A DNA stretch of 64,000 bases. Origin: Aquimarina algicola (GTDB lineage: Bacteria; Bacteroidota; Bacteroidia; Flavobacteriales; Flavobacteriaceae). A model generated the notes under the pieces. The model was not told the origin of the DNA. It saw nothing but the letters and a program-made list of their open reading frames with translations, and ran no database searches. Every line of letters begins with the position of its first letter. Within the stretch, counting starts at the first letter, position 1. The stretch is from contig NZ_VFWZ01000002.1 of assembly GCF_006443095.1 (NCBI RefSeq), forward strand, positions 930,001 through 994,000. Reading direction: 5' to 3'. The translations under genes were made by a program, and so were the position numbers. This document shows, piece after piece, positions 44,978-54,086 of the stretch.

Positions 44978-46294
44978 ATGAGTACCAAAACAGTACCTTA
45001 TGTTCCTTATAAAGTTAAAGATATTTCTTTAGCCTCTTGGGGAAGAAAAGAAATCGAATTAGCAGAAGCAGAAATGCCGGGACTTATGTCTCTTCGTGAA
45101 GAATATAAAGATGAACAACCTTTGAAAGGCGCACGTATTGCAGGGTGTTTACATATGACAATACAAACTGCCGTATTAATTGAAACACTAGTAGCACTAG
45201 GAGCAGAGGTGACGTGGAGTTCTTGTAATATTTTTTCTACTCAAGACCAAGCAGCTGCCGCTATTGCTGATGCCGGAATACCTGTTTATGCATGGAAAGG
45301 AATGAATGAAGAAGAGTTTGACTGGTGTATCGAACAAACTTTATTTTTTGGTGAAGATAGAAAACCACTTAACATGATCCTTGATGACGGTGGAGATCTT
45401 ACCAATATGGTACTAGACAAATACCCAGAGTTGGTAAAAGACATTAATGGATTATCTGAAGAAACTACAACAGGTGTACATCGTTTATATGAAAGAATGA
45501 AAAATGGTACATTACCAATGCCAGCTATCAATGTAAACGACTCTGTTACAAAATCTAAATTTGATAACAAATACGGATGTAGAGAAAGCGCTGTAGATGC
45601 TATCCGTAGAGCTACAGATACTATGCTAGCCGGTAAACGTGTAGTAGTATGCGGATATGGTGATGTAGGTAAAGGTACTGCCGCTTCTTTTAGAGGAGCA
45701 GGATCTATAGTAACAGTTACCGAGATTGATCCTATCTGTGCTTTGCAAGCTGCTATGGACGGTTACGAAGTAAAAAAATTAGATACTATAGTTGGTAATG
45801 CAGATGTAGTGATTACAACTACAGGTAATAAAGATATTGTAAGAGGAGAGCATTTTAAAGCCCTTAAGGATAAAGCTATCGTTTGTAATATTGGTCATTT
45901 TGATAATGAAATCGATATGGCATGGCTAAACGAAAACTACGGAAATACTAAAGATGAAATCAAGCCGCAAGTAGATAAATATACAATTGATGGTAAAGAT
46001 ATCATCATACTTGCTGAAGGGCGTTTGGTAAACCTTGGTTGTGCGACAGGGCACCCTAGCTTTGTTATGAGTAATTCGTTTACAAATCAAACCTTGGCTC
46101 AAATAGAGTTATGGAACAATTCTGAAAATTATAAAAATGAAGTGTATATGCTACCTAAGCATCTTGATGAAAAAGTAGCAGAATTACATTTGGCACGTCT
46201 GGGAGTAGAATTAGAAACCCTAAGACCAGATCAGGCAGAATATATTGGTGTAACTGTAGAAGGACCTTTCAAGCCTGATTATTACAGATACTAA
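44978..46294 (+). CDS. ahcY: Adenosylhomocysteinase
   Basis: Hydrolyses S-adenosylhomocysteine to adenosine and homocysteine, keeping methylation running. 438 residues, cytosolic. Segments [28 protein letters not shown], the NAD motif [21 protein letters not shown] near residues 221-241, and the C-terminal KPDYYRY are all diagnostic. Followed by a very strong hairpin terminator. Confidence 0.98.
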   Translation: MSTKTVPYVPYKVKDISLASWGRKEIELAEAEMPGLMSLREEYKDEQPLKGARIAGCLHMTIQTAVLIETLVALGAEVTWSSCNIFSTQDQAAAAIADAGIPVYAWKGMNEEEFDWCIEQTLFFGEDRKPLNMILDDGGDLTNMVLDKYPELVKDINGLSEETTTGVHRLYERMKNGTLPMPAINVNDSVTKSKFDNKYGCRESAVDAIRRATDTMLAGKRVVVCGYGDVGKGTAASFRGAGSIVTVTEIDPICALQAAMDGYEVKKLDTIVGNADVVITTTGNKDIVRGEHFKALKDKAIVCNIGHFDNEIDMAWLNENYGNTKDEIKPQVDKYTIDGKDIIILAEGRLVNLGCATGHPSFVMSNSFTNQTLAQIELWNNSENYKNEVYMLPKHLDEKVAELHLARLGVELETLRPDQAEYIGVTVEGPFKPDYYRY

Positions 46295-46342
46295 ATATAT
46301 TTTAAGTAATAGTAGAATATTCTACTATTACTTTGAAATCAT

Positions 46343-46383
46343 AAAAAAAACACCCTTTTGCACTTGCAAAAGGGTGTTTTTTT
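46343..46383. terminator. Bidirectional terminator between ahcY and DUF3332 gene
   Basis: Perfect 12-bp stem (46351-46362 with 46365-46376; CACCCTTTTGCA and its complement) plus 7-8 base A and T tracts that can extend the pairing. Confidence 0.92.
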
Positions 46384-46408
46384 ATAAAGAATATTGTGAT
46401 TAAATAAT

Positions 46409-46990
46409 TTAATTAGATTCAGCCAATAGACAATTCTCATAAGATGCTATCTTATTTTGAATAAGTGCTAAACCTTCATTTCTTGATGTTGTTGGATCAA
46501 TTTTTACATCTTCTCCATTTGGTAAATGCATTACATAAAATCCATTTTCAAAAGAAGATAGTTTAATAACCTCTCCATTTGGTTTTATAGCACTCCATGA
46601 TTTATTTGATGGACTGTATACTAAATCTAGCTTTTCTCCCTTTCTATCTCCTTCTAATACTTTGATCTGAAATCTGTTTTTTGTAGCAGTCATTTCAAAA
46701 GTATTTCCATCTTTTTCTACGATTTGTGTTTCGATATCTCCTTCGTTCATTGCCAATGGATTAGATCCACTCCAGAACTCTATTACATTAAATATGATAA
46801 CATCTCCGACAAAAAACAAACCATAAACAGGAATGATATTTAAGACCCAAAAAATAAGGTTATCTAAGAACTTACTGTCTGTTAATCCATCGTTCCAATC
46901 TCTTAGGCCATTAAATGCGGAAAAAGACCCTAAACAACTAGAAAATAGAATTGAAGCCGATAACAAAGTACATACTGTTAGTTTTTTCAT
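46409..46990 (-). CDS. DUF3332 family lipoprotein
   Basis: 193 residues. The signal peptide carries a lipobox (SILFSSCLGSFSAFNGLRDWN), and a hydrophobic segment with FWVLNIIPVYGLFFVGDVIIFNVIEFWSGSNP follows at about 45-78, the typical DUF3332 arrangement. The C-terminal domain is beta-rich (EGDRKGEKLDLVY). Function unknown. It converges with ahcY. Confidence 0.85.
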   Translation of the reverse strand: MKKLTVCTLLSASILFSSCLGSFSAFNGLRDWNDGLTDSKFLDNLIFWVLNIIPVYGLFFVGDVIIFNVIEFWSGSNPLAMNEGDIETQIVEKDGNTFEMTATKNRFQIKVLEGDRKGEKLDLVYSPSNKSWSAIKPNGEVIKLSSFENGFYVMHLPNGEDVKIDPTTSRNEGLALIQNKIASYENCLLAESN

Positions 46991-47100
46991 AATTATTATG
47001 TTTTTAAAGTGTTTATTAAAAATAGAACTACTTATTAAAAAATGTTAATTTTTAATATATAATTAAGAAACTTTAATTCAATTATAATATTTCGGAAACC

Positions 47101-47133
47101 AAAAAACCCTTTTTCATGATGAAAAAGGGTTTT
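47101..47133 (-). terminator. Terminator downstream of rpmA
   Basis: A 13-bp stem (47103-47115 with 47121-47133; ACCCTTTTTC with GAAAAAGGGT) with a small loop, 26 bases past the rpmA stop on the minus strand. Confidence 0.85.
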
Positions 47134-47158
47134 CCTATAAGAATAGAAAGAAATATAT

Positions 47159-47419
47159 TTATGCTTCAAAAGGCACTATAGAAACATATGATTTATTGTC
47201 TTTCTTTTTAGTAAATTTTACAATACCATCTACTTTTGCATGTAAAGTGTGGTCTTTTCCGGCATAAACATTTTCTCCGGGTTTATGAGCAGTTCCTCTT
47301 TGTCTTACAATGATATTACCTGCAACGGCAGCTTGACCACCAAAAATCTTAACACCTAGACGTTTCGATTCTGATTCTCTACCATTTTTAGAACTACCAA
47401 CTCCTTTTTTATGAGCCAT
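47159..47419 (-). CDS. rpmA: 50S ribosomal protein L27
   Basis: 86 residues, normal length. It starts [22 protein letters not shown] and has the RPGEN-type segment KPGENVYAG. Sits near the peptidyl-transferase centre. Its N-terminus begins directly AHKKG with no cleavable extension of the kind seen in Firmicutes. Located 47 bases after rplU on the same strand. Confidence 0.97.
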   Translation of the reverse strand: MAHKKGVGSSKNGRESESKRLGVKIFGGQAAVAGNIIVRQRGTAHKPGENVYAGKDHTLHAKVDGIVKFTKKKDNKSYVSIVPFEA

Positions 47420-47466
47420 TTTCTTTGGGTTTTATATTGTTAATACTACAGTATTACCTGCTATTT

Positions 47467-47994
47467 TTATTTTGCTTGTAACGCTTCGATCAAATCTGCT
47501 TTCTTCATTGAAGAAATACCAGAAATTCCTTTAGCTTTAGCTAGTTCTTTTAATTCAGCTACTGTTTTAGTATCTAAATCATCAGCTACCGTTTCTGCTT
47601 TTGGCGCAGAAGCTTTAGTTTGTTTTTCTGTTTTTGGCTCTACTTTTTTAGTTTCAGCCTTTGGTGCAGCTTTTTTAGCTCCTGAAGTTACAATGTCTTC
47701 TATTACAATCTCGGTAAGATACTGGCGGTGACCATTCTTAACTCGATATCCTTTACGTCTTTTCTTTTTGAAAACAATAACTTTATCACCTTTTAGGTGT
47801 CTGGTAATTTTTGCTCCTACTTGAGCTCCTTCTATAGCCGGGGCGCCTAGAGTAACTTTGTCTCCGTCTGCTGCAAGAAGTACTTTATCAAAAGAAACTT
47901 TGTCTCCTTCTTCTCCTGCTAGACGGTGTACAAATACTTTTTGGTCTTTTGCAACTTTGAATTGCTGCCCTGCTATCTCTACAATTGCGTACAT
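47467..47994 (-). CDS. rplU: 50S ribosomal protein L21 with a C-terminal extension
   Basis: 175 residues versus about 103 in E. coli. The L21 core (1-about 103) starts MYAIVEIAGQQFKV and ends with KGYRVKNGHRQYLTEIVIEDI. It is followed by a Lys/Ala/Pro/Glu linker (about 105-135) and a small helical module at about 137-175 (DTKTVAELKELAKAKGI ... KKADLIEAL), which looks like a SAP/HeH/Rho-N-type nucleic-acid-binding fold. Its promoter is one of the clearest in the window. Confidence 0.96.
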   Translation of the reverse strand: MYAIVEIAGQQFKVAKDQKVFVHRLAGEEGDKVSFDKVLLAADGDKVTLGAPAIEGAQVGAKITRHLKGDKVIVFKKKRRKGYRVKNGHRQYLTEIVIEDIVTSGAKKAAPKAETKKVEPKTEKQTKASAPKAETVADDLDTKTVAELKELAKAKGISGISSMKKADLIEALQAK

Positions 47995-48057
47995 AGCGTA
48001 ACCTTTAATTAATTATTTTAAAAATATTTGAAACCTATTTTTGCAAATAAGCGGGTG

Positions 48058-48088
48058 CAAATATACTGCTAATTAATTAAAAGACAAA
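48058..48088 (-). promoter_or_regulatory. Promoter of rplU-rpmA (-33 and -7)
   Basis: Minus strand TTTG (48088-48085), 19-base spacer, TATATTTG (48065-48058): both Bacteroidota sigma-A boxes at canonical spacing. The leader to the rplU ATG is about 55-60 bases, long enough for ribosomal autoregulation. Confidence 0.7.
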
Positions 48089-48092
48089 TATT

Positions 48093-48566
48093 TTATGCTT
48101 CTACTGCGTGAGAATGATGATTTTTTCGTTGATTCCAACTTTCTTTGAAAAGTTGCATGAAAGACAATGTCAACACAAAAGTTGTGGCAAACCCCATGAT
48201 TGCAGCTACAAAAACTACTATACCAACACCAACATGGTAGTGAGAACTCCAATTTGCTAACATTTCAGGCAGAAAACTGGTATTAATATGAGTTACATAA
48301 ATAGCAAAAAAGATTGTAAACAAGAGAGTAGCGTTAAATCCGGTAAAAATACCCGCCACAAAACCTTTTTGGTAATCAAAACTACTTCCTTTTTCTAATT
48401 TATAATTTTTCATAGCCTGATACAGTCCAAAAGCTACAATAATACCATTCCCTAGACTAAAAACAGGATTTGTTTGCACTCCTATTAAGGCAAGTGCCAA
48501 AAAATATATAATAAGCCCTATTGATATTAGCACTCCGTATCGAATAGGTATCGTTGACTTTTTCAT
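48093..48566 (-). CDS. DUF4199 family membrane protein
   Basis: 157 residues with four hydrophobic helices (about 10-30, 35-52, 70-92, 112-138), the DUF4199 pattern, and a His-rich end (RKNHHSHAVEA). Role unknown; I do not see evidence of enzymatic motifs. Located upstream of rplU, whose promoter overlaps the end of this gene's downstream region. Confidence 0.82.
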   Translation of the reverse strand: MKKSTIPIRYGVLISIGLIIYFLALALIGVQTNPVFSLGNGIIVAFGLYQAMKNYKLEKGSSFDYQKGFVAGIFTGFNATLLFTIFFAIYVTHINTSFLPEMLANWSSHYHVGVGIVVFVAAIMGFATTFVLTLSFMQLFKESWNQRKNHHSHAVEA

Positions 48567-48663
48567 AGGTTTCGATTTTAATGTTCTCTTCTAAAAGTAA
48601 GAAAATTAAGAATCTTTTAACCTTAAAAACCTGTTAATTTATTGTTTAACAACACAATACAGT

Positions 48664-49539
48664 TTACCTGTTTCTATTAGAGAGATATACTCCAAGAATT
48701 ATAATCCCAGAAGCAAGCACTTGATAAAAAGTAAATTTTTCGCCATCCAATAATCCCCACAACAAGGCAACAATAGGAATTGTATATGTAACAGATGTAG
48801 CAAAAACAGGTGTGCTAATTTGAACTAGTTTATTAAACAAAACTTTTGCTATACCCGTACCCACAACAGATAATACACACACATATAGTAGACTTGTTTG
48901 TACAATAGTGTCTGAAACTACTTGTAATGTAAAAAAGTCTGAAAAATACAACACTATCAAAGCAGGGATAACCAGCACAATAAAATTTCCGTTTGCAATC
49001 GCCATAGGTGGGATATGTTGCATATATCTTTTTATAATATTTACATTAATCGCATAGCAACCGGATGCACAGAGGACCAAAAATGCATACCAATAATTTT
49101 GATTAGGGTTTACAGAAGCTCCTTCCAAAATCAGTGCAATACAACCTATTAGACCTACAATAACTCCTATTAACTGATTTTTGTTAAACTGAATCGAAAA
49201 CGCCAAAATTCCTAAAATTAGTGTAAGCAATGGGGTTGTAGAATTTAAAATTGACGCAATACCACTATCTATTTCAGTTTCTGCAAATGCAAATAAAAAG
49301 GCAGGAATAAACGTACCAAAAAAACCTGAAATGATTACCCATTTCCAATCAGAAGCGGCTATTGCCTTCATACTTCTAAAACCAATAAAAAATAAAAAAA
49401 CCGCTGCAAACAGAGTTCTAAGTGCTCCTAATTGCAGAGGAGTCAAACCAATTAATGATTTTTTTATTAAAATAAAAGAACTCCCCCAAACCAGAGAGAG
49501 TATTGCCAGATAAATCCACTTAAGTTTTGTATGTTGCAT
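48664..49539 (-). CDS. EamA/DMT-family permease
   Basis: 291 residues with ten hydrophobic helices in two EamA halves (each about 140 residues). The first half has SLVWGSSFILIKKSLIGLTPLQLGALR, the start of the drug/metabolite transporter fold; the second starts near residue 150 with FLVLCASGCYAINVNIIKRY. Substrate not predictable. Monocistronic. Confidence 0.88.
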   Translation of the reverse strand: MQHTKLKWIYLAILSLVWGSSFILIKKSLIGLTPLQLGALRTLFAAVFLFFIGFRSMKAIAASDWKWVIISGFFGTFIPAFLFAFAETEIDSGIASILNSTTPLLTLILGILAFSIQFNKNQLIGVIVGLIGCIALILEGASVNPNQNYWYAFLVLCASGCYAINVNIIKRYMQHIPPMAIANGNFIVLVIPALIVLYFSDFFTLQVVSDTIVQTSLLYVCVLSVVGTGIAKVLFNKLVQISTPVFATSVTYTIPIVALLWGLLDGEKFTFYQVLASGIIILGVYLSNRNR

Positions 49540-49625
49540 TTTGCCAAAATAAGTAGCAAAAGTGATAAAATTCTAGAAAGGAAGAAGCTGTTTTTGATGA
49601 AAATTAACGCTCATGGGACAAAATA

Positions 49626-50198
49626 TTATTCTTGCCACTCTAATGTTTCTATCATGTGTCGAATATCGTTTCGCAAATATTCTGCCGCAGGCAGTATAGA
49701 ATCATAATTAGGCTTTACTTTAAAATAAATAGAACCTACCAAAAAATGATTTGTACTATCTGTTGCATAAAATTGAGAAGGAGAAGCTGCATCTCCTGAT
49801 ACCTTGTAAATTGTTCCAAAGACTCGTTTTTCTGAATTTACGTATTCTTCAGGTTTAATCGCATCAGCTTTTATAAAATGTTCTTGGGTAAGATTTTGTG
49901 CGTCTCTAAGCAAAGAGTCGAGATTATTATTAATCCTAAAGTATGAAATATACATCGTTGCTTTAAGTTTTTTGTACTCGAGATTGTACCAACATTTTCT
50001 ATTTCTTCTGGCGTTCTCAAGTTCTGCAAAATCATTTTTTTCAAAAGAATAAGCACAAGGGATAGTAGTTTTTTGATACTTTGGATTTGGATAACTTAAT
50101 CGAAGCATTCCTTTAGGTTTTGGCAACACCTCTCCTTTGCAGGAAAGTAATATTGACACCATAATTATCCAAGAAGACTTAATTACTACTTTCATCAA
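49626..50198 (-). CDS. gldD: Gliding motility lipoprotein GldD
   Basis: 190 residues. Signal peptide with lipobox (ISILLSCKGEVLPKPKG, cysteine near residue 20), mature part with LRLSYPNPKY and CWYNLEYKKLKATMYISY, as in GldD of Flavobacterium. Needed for gliding and type IX secretion in that genus. Its start overlaps the end of gldE by 20 bases, so the two are translationally coupled. Confidence 0.93.
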   Translation of the reverse strand: MMKVVIKSSWIIMVSILLSCKGEVLPKPKGMLRLSYPNPKYQKTTIPCAYSFEKNDFAELENARRNRKCWYNLEYKKLKATMYISYFRINNNLDSLLRDAQNLTQEHFIKADAIKPEEYVNSEKRVFGTIYKVSGDAASPSQFYATDSTNHFLVGSIYFKVKPNYDSILPAAEYLRNDIRHMIETLEWQE

Positions 50199-51495
50199 TG
50201 GTTAATTTTATTTGTTTTATACGCTTATTATCAAGTGACTCTATTTTAAATGTGTATTTATCTAGCATAATCGATTCTCCTCTTTTAGGGAAACTTCCCG
50301 AGATCTCAAGCAATAATCCTGCAATCGTTTCAGCATCTCCTTTTTTATCTTCAAAAGCCGTATTGTCTTCAAGTTTTAGCACTTTATAAAAATCTTTGAG
50401 CGCCGTCCTCCCTTCAAAAACGTAATTTTGGTCATCTAATTTAGAGTAAATAAGATCTTCATCATCAAACTCATCACTGATATCTCCTACAATCTCTTCT
50501 ATAATATCTTCTAATGAAATCAAACCACTTGTTCCCCCATATTCATCAACAACTATAGCCAAATGATTTTTCTTTACTTTGAAATCATTTAATAAATCAT
50601 CAAGTTTTTTATTTTCAGGCACAAAATAAGGTTCTCTAAGTAAGGATAACCAGTCAAACGTTGATTCATTGATATATGGCAAAAGATCTTTGACATACAA
50701 AATACCAATTACCTTATCTATACTTTCTTCATATACAGGAATTCTTGAATATCCATTTCCTACTATTTCGGGAATAATTTCTTTGTATGTAGATTCTTTA
50801 TTAAGCGCAAAAATATCAATCCTCGGGCGCATTACTTGCTTGGTATCTGTATTCCCAAAAGAAACAATGCCTTCTAATATTTTTTTCTCCTCAAAAGTAG
50901 TATCTGTATCAGATGTAAGCTCTAATGCTTGAGACAATTGATCAACACTCAAGTTGGATTTTTGTTTTCCCAACCTGTTATGAATACTCATTGTAACGCT
51001 ACGCATAGGTAGACTAATCGGAGAAATAACCCAATCTAAAGCCTTAAGGGGTTTTGCCATAAACTTAGCAAACTTAACATTGTTTCTACTTGCGTAAATT
51101 TTGGGTAAAATCTCCCCAAATAATAAAATAACAAAAGCCGCAATCCCTATTTCTACAAGCAATCTAACCCAAAGTACAACATTAAGGTGTTCAAAATACA
51201 ATTTACCCAATGCATCAAAAAGTAAAACAATTGCAATATTGATAAAATTATTGGCTACCAAAATCGTTGCCAATAGTTTTTTTGGGTTATCTAAAAGTTT
51301 AGAAATAATCTTAAGATTATTAGAGGTATCTTCTTCATCTTTGAGATCTGCAGTCGTCAAAGAAAACAAAGCTACTTCACTACCTGATATTAAAGCAGAA
51401 AAAATAAGCAGAATCAACAGGGCAACAATATTAATTGTTTGCGCTATATCAAAAATAAATAATGAAGTTAAAAGAAGTTCAGGATCAGGGTCCAA
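50179..51495 (-). CDS. gldE: Gliding motility-associated protein GldE (CNNM/CorC-like with CBS domains)
   Basis: 438 residues: an N-terminal CNNM transporter domain with three to four membrane helices (about 1-190; SGSEVALFSLTTADL), a CBS pair (about 210-330; VMRPRIDIFAL and VVDEYGGTSGLISLEDIIEEIVGDI), then a CorC-associated C-terminal domain. GldE is reported as a partner of GldD in gliding. The gene is between ssb, 24 bases upstream, and gldD. Confidence 0.94.
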   Translation of the reverse strand: MDPDPELLLTSLFIFDIAQTINIVALLILLIFSALISGSEVALFSLTTADLKDEEDTSNNLKIISKLLDNPKKLLATILVANNFINIAIVLLFDALGKLYFEHLNVVLWVRLLVEIGIAAFVILLFGEILPKIYASRNNVKFAKFMAKPLKALDWVISPISLPMRSVTMSIHNRLGKQKSNLSVDQLSQALELTSDTDTTFEEKKILEGIVSFGNTDTKQVMRPRIDIFALNKESTYKEIIPEIVGNGYSRIPVYEESIDKVIGILYVKDLLPYINESTFDWLSLLREPYFVPENKKLDDLLNDFKVKKNHLAIVVDEYGGTSGLISLEDIIEEIVGDISDEFDDEDLIYSKLDDQNYVFEGRTALKDFYKVLKLEDNTAFEDKKGDAETIAGLLLEISGSFPKRGESIMLDKYTFKIESLDNKRIKQIKLTIDESSN

Positions 51496-51519
51496 ATTAT
51501 TTTTCTTTAATTAAACATA

Positions 51520-51978
51520 TCAGAATGGCAGATCATCGTCTTCCATTTCTGGTGAGTTGGTTGAAACCTCCTGTGGATTAACCGCCGGAGTATTTGCTTG
51601 GGGAGCACTTTGCATAGAAGAACCTGTAATTTGACTTTCATTTTTTGGTGTTAGAAAAGTAAAGTCTGTGCATTGTATTTCTGTACTATACCTATCTTTA
51701 CCTTGTTCATCCTGCCATTTTCTAGTCTTAAGACGCCCTTCTATATAGATCTTATCTCCTTTGTTAAGGTATTTTTCGCAAATTTCTGCGGCTTTATTAC
51801 GCACCACTATATTATGCCATTCTGTAGTATTCACACGCTCGCCTGTGCTTTTGTTTACATAAGAATCGTTTGTAGCCAGCGGAAATCTACCTATACAATT
51901 TCCCCCTTCAAAATAATGCATTTTTACATCATCTCCCGTATGGCCAATAAGCATAACTTTATTTAATGTTCCAGACAT
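51520..51978 (-). CDS. ssb: Single-stranded DNA-binding protein
   Basis: 152 residues with the OB-fold start MSGTLNKVMLIGHTGDDVKMHYF and TEWHNIVVRNKAAEICEKYLNKGDKIYIEGRLKTRKW. A flexible linker of Gln/Ser/Pro/Asn follows, then the acidic tip MEDDDLPF, which recruits replication and repair proteins. First gene of the ssb-gldE-gldD unit. Compare the DUF3127 protein at 15.6 kb with the same tip. Confidence 0.97.
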   Translation of the reverse strand: MSGTLNKVMLIGHTGDDVKMHYFEGGNCIGRFPLATNDSYVNKSTGERVNTTEWHNIVVRNKAAEICEKYLNKGDKIYIEGRLKTRKWQDEQGKDRYSTEIQCTDFTFLTPKNESQITGSSMQSAPQANTPAVNPQEVSTNSPEMEDDDLPF

Positions 51979-52031
51979 ATATCGTTCTGTAGTTTGTTAT
52001 TTTGGTTTTGAGTTGCAAATAAATGACAAAC

Positions 52032-52065
52032 AAAGTAATTAAGCATGTACTATAATTACTTTTTT
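52032..52065. terminator. Weak hairpin between mutY and ssb
   Basis: A 10-bp A/T-rich stem (AAAGTAATTA with TAATTACTTT, loop 11 bases). The T tract lies on the plus strand, so it is not ideal for the minus-strand mutY gene that ends at 52216. The 240-base gap otherwise holds nothing that I recognise. Confidence 0.35.
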
Positions 52066-52215
52066 ATCATTTTATTAAAAACACCTTACTTAGTAAATGT
52101 AATAAAAAAAATAATACATGAATAGCATAAAACATCTATTAACGTATATTTTATTTATTTTCAATACTGATTTACAACAAGTTAAAAAACACAAAGCCTA
52201 TTACTATAATAGTTA

Positions 52216-53286
52216 TTAACTCGAGGTTAACTCTTTGCTGAAAAATGAATCTATAAAATTACCTATCAAAATAGGCACCGGATACGAATGCACATCTCTC
52301 ATTAGTATCATTTCTTCTGAAGCCTCAAAAACAGATTCATCATCAATTTTTAATATAAAAAATCGGGTATACAAATGTTGATGAGATAATTTATGTACTA
52401 TAGGTTCATTATTATGTGGGATAATATCATATGGCTTATCTTTTATCATCTTTGTAAAAAGAGAATGTGAGGCAATTGTATCAATATCTGTTTTTTCGCT
52501 TTCTATAAGAGGAAACTCATACAAACCTTGCCATATCCCATTTCCTGTTCTTTGATTTATAATTGTGTATGTATCATTAATCACAGGTATGATATAATTA
52601 AAATATCTTTTTTTAATCTTTGTTTTCTTGAGCTTAACAGGCAATTGATCTACGGTTCCTTTTTTTAAAGCCATACAACTATCATTCAAAGGACATATAA
52701 TACAATACGGACTCTTTGGCTTGCATTGTAACGCTCCAAACTCCATAATTGCCTGATTATATGCATCAGGCTCCTCATGATCCATAAGTTCTATAGCTAA
52801 TTCTTTAAATTCTTTTACTCCTTTGGGAGTATTGATAGGAGTATCTATATTAAAATATCTAGAAAGTACTCTATATACATTTCCATCAACAACAGGAACA
52901 GCTTCGTTATAACAGATAGATGCAATAGCACTAGCAGTATAATCTCCTACTCCTTTTAATGTTAATAATTCTTTATAATTAGAAGGAAACACTCCATTTA
53001 GTTCTTCTGCAATATATTTTGCTGTGGCATGAAGATTTCTTGCTCGAGAATAATATCCCAAACCTTGCCATAATTTTAATACTTTTTCTTCTTCTGCTTT
53101 TGCAAGGTCAAAAACAGTAGGAAAAGCTTTTGTAAATGACAAATAATAGGGTAATCCTTGTGCAACTCTGGTCTGTTGAAGTATAATTTCACTCAGCCAA
53201 ATATGGTATGGATTTTTGGTTTCTCGCCATGGCATTGCTCTTTTATTTTGTAAGTACCACGTAATGAGTTTTTTAGAAAATTTCAT
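52216..53286 (-). CDS. mutY: A/G-specific adenine DNA glycosylase
   Basis: Removes adenine mispaired with 8-oxoguanine. 356 residues: catalytic Glu in ILQQTRVAQGLPYYLSF (near 41), the helix-hairpin-helix LLTLKGVGDYTASAIASICY with the catalytic Asp downstream (VVDGNVYRVLSRYF near 143), the [4Fe-4S] motif CKPKSPYCIICPLNDSC (four Cys, about 196-212), and a C-terminal NUDIX-like domain for 8-oxoG recognition. Divergent from the HU gene. Confidence 0.96.
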   Translation of the reverse strand: MKFSKKLITWYLQNKRAMPWRETKNPYHIWLSEIILQQTRVAQGLPYYLSFTKAFPTVFDLAKAEEEKVLKLWQGLGYYSRARNLHATAKYIAEELNGVFPSNYKELLTLKGVGDYTASAIASICYNEAVPVVDGNVYRVLSRYFNIDTPINTPKGVKEFKELAIELMDHEEPDAYNQAIMEFGALQCKPKSPYCIICPLNDSCMALKKGTVDQLPVKLKKTKIKKRYFNYIIPVINDTYTIINQRTGNGIWQGLYEFPLIESEKTDIDTIASHSLFTKMIKDKPYDIIPHNNEPIVHKLSHQHLYTRFFILKIDDESVFEASEEMILMRDVHSYPVPILIGNFIDSFFSKELTSS

Positions 53287-53305
53287 AACAAAATTATAAG
53301 TTTTA

Positions 53306-53313
53306 CAAAATTA
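53306..53313 (-). promoter_or_regulatory. -7 promoter box for mutY
   Basis: TAATTTTG on the minus strand, about 20 bases before the ATG. A second identical box at 53289-53296 is too close to the start to be the promoter. Confidence 0.35.
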
Positions 53314-53345
53314 AACGTTTAAAGATGAAAATATCATCTTAAGTA

Positions 53346-53377
53346 TTGATATTTTGGATTTTAAATTATTATATTTG
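53346..53377 (+). promoter_or_regulatory. Promoter of the HU gene (-33 and -7)
   Basis: TTG at 53346-53348, a 21-base spacer and TATATTTG at 53370-53377, 40 bases before the ATG. Confidence 0.55.
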
Positions 53378-53416
53378 CCCCCTTGAAAATTTAAAAACCC
53401 CTAAATAGGAAATAGA

Positions 53417-53707
53417 ATGACTAAAGCAGATATTGTAGCGAGAATTTCAGAAAAGCTAGGAATTGAAAAAGGAGATGTTCAGGCAACGGTTGAAACATTC
53501 ATGGAAGAAGTTAAAAGTTCTTTAGAGAGCGGAGACAATGTTTACCTTAGAGGATTTGGTAGCTTTATAATCAAAACCAGAGCAGAAAAAACCGGTAGAA
53601 ACATTTCTAAGAATACTACAATCAAAATACCTGCGCACAACATACCAGCATTTAAACCTGCAAAAGTATTTGTAGAAGGTGTAAAAACTAATGTAGAAGT
53701 AAAGTAA
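53417..53707 (+). CDS. HU family DNA-binding protein
   Basis: 96 residues, the HU/IHF size and pattern: MTKADIVARISEKLG, then VYLRGFGSFIIKTRAEKTGRNISKNTTIKIPAHNIPAFKPAK, which is the arm-and-platform region with the conserved Gly-Phe-Gly and the proline-tipped loop. Nucleoid protein that bends DNA. Followed 31 bases later by the tiny basic protein and then RNase G/E, an arrangement I recall as conserved across Flavobacteriia. Confidence 0.95.
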   Translation: MTKADIVARISEKLGIEKGDVQATVETFMEEVKSSLESGDNVYLRGFGSFIIKTRAEKTGRNISKNTTIKIPAHNIPAFKPAKVFVEGVKTNVEVK

Positions 53708-53738
53708 ACTAATTAACAATAAATAAAACGCATACACT

Positions 53739-53828
53739 ATGCCAAGTGGTAAAAAAAGAAAAAGACACAAGGTAGCTACGCACAAGCGTAAAAAAAGAAG
53801 AAGAGCAAACCGCCATAAGAAAAAGTAG
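53739..53828 (+). CDS. 29-residue, extremely basic ribosome-associated-type protein
   Basis: A tiny gene, ATG at 53739 to TAG at 53828. The peptide starts MPSGKKRKRHKV and ends ANRHKKK; 20 of 29 residues are Lys, Arg or His, with no acidic residue. Its spacing between HU and rng is conserved in this phylum as far as I recall. The composition is like the tiny ribosomal proteins bS22 and mitochondrial mS38 (AURKAIP1/COX24 domain), and an additional small ribosomal protein has been reported in Flavobacterium ribosomes; identity is not proven here. Its stop codon lies within a terminator stem. Confidence 0.85.
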   Translation: MPSGKKRKRHKVATHKRKKRRRANRHKKK

Positions 53829-53845
53829 TTTCTAACTACTTTTTT
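53820..53845 (+). terminator. Terminator or leader hairpin overlapping the tiny gene's stop
   Basis: AAAAAGTAGTT with AACTACTTTTT, loop TCT, then T. The stop codon TAG is inside the stem. It separates HU and the basic protein from rng. Confidence 0.75.
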
Positions 53846-53873
53846 CATTTAAAAAGTTAAGTTCTTTGACATC

Positions 53874-54086
53874 GAAACAAAATTGTATTTTACTACCTAC
53901 AATAAATTTTGTTTCAACGGAATTTATAACAATTCCTGTGAAAAAAAGTACTAGCAAATCCAATCTTTATATTGTTTGAAGAATATTTGCTATACGAACT
54001 ATGAAATGCTAGAAAGTATCGAATAATCATATTATCGACATCTTTCTAGCAAACAAAAATGTTTAATCCATCTCGATTCTTCGGGA
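53874..54086 (+). promoter_or_regulatory. Structured leader upstream of RNase G/E
   Basis: Four potential hairpins in sequence: 53874-53884 with 53905-53915 (11 bp perfect); 53919-53924 with 53931-53936 (GGAATT, 6 bp); 54008-54016 with 54042-54050 (GCTAGAAAG, 9 bp); 54071-54076 with 54081-54086 (TCTCGA with TCGGGA, one G-T pair). No TAnnTTTG box is seen inside it. Confidence 0.5.

Noticed and set aside
53522..53848. Open frame antisense to HU and the tiny basic gene
   Set aside because: It mirrors two genes with strong coding evidence; the Phe/Leu/Tyr-rich translation is the reverse reading of Lys/Arg codons.
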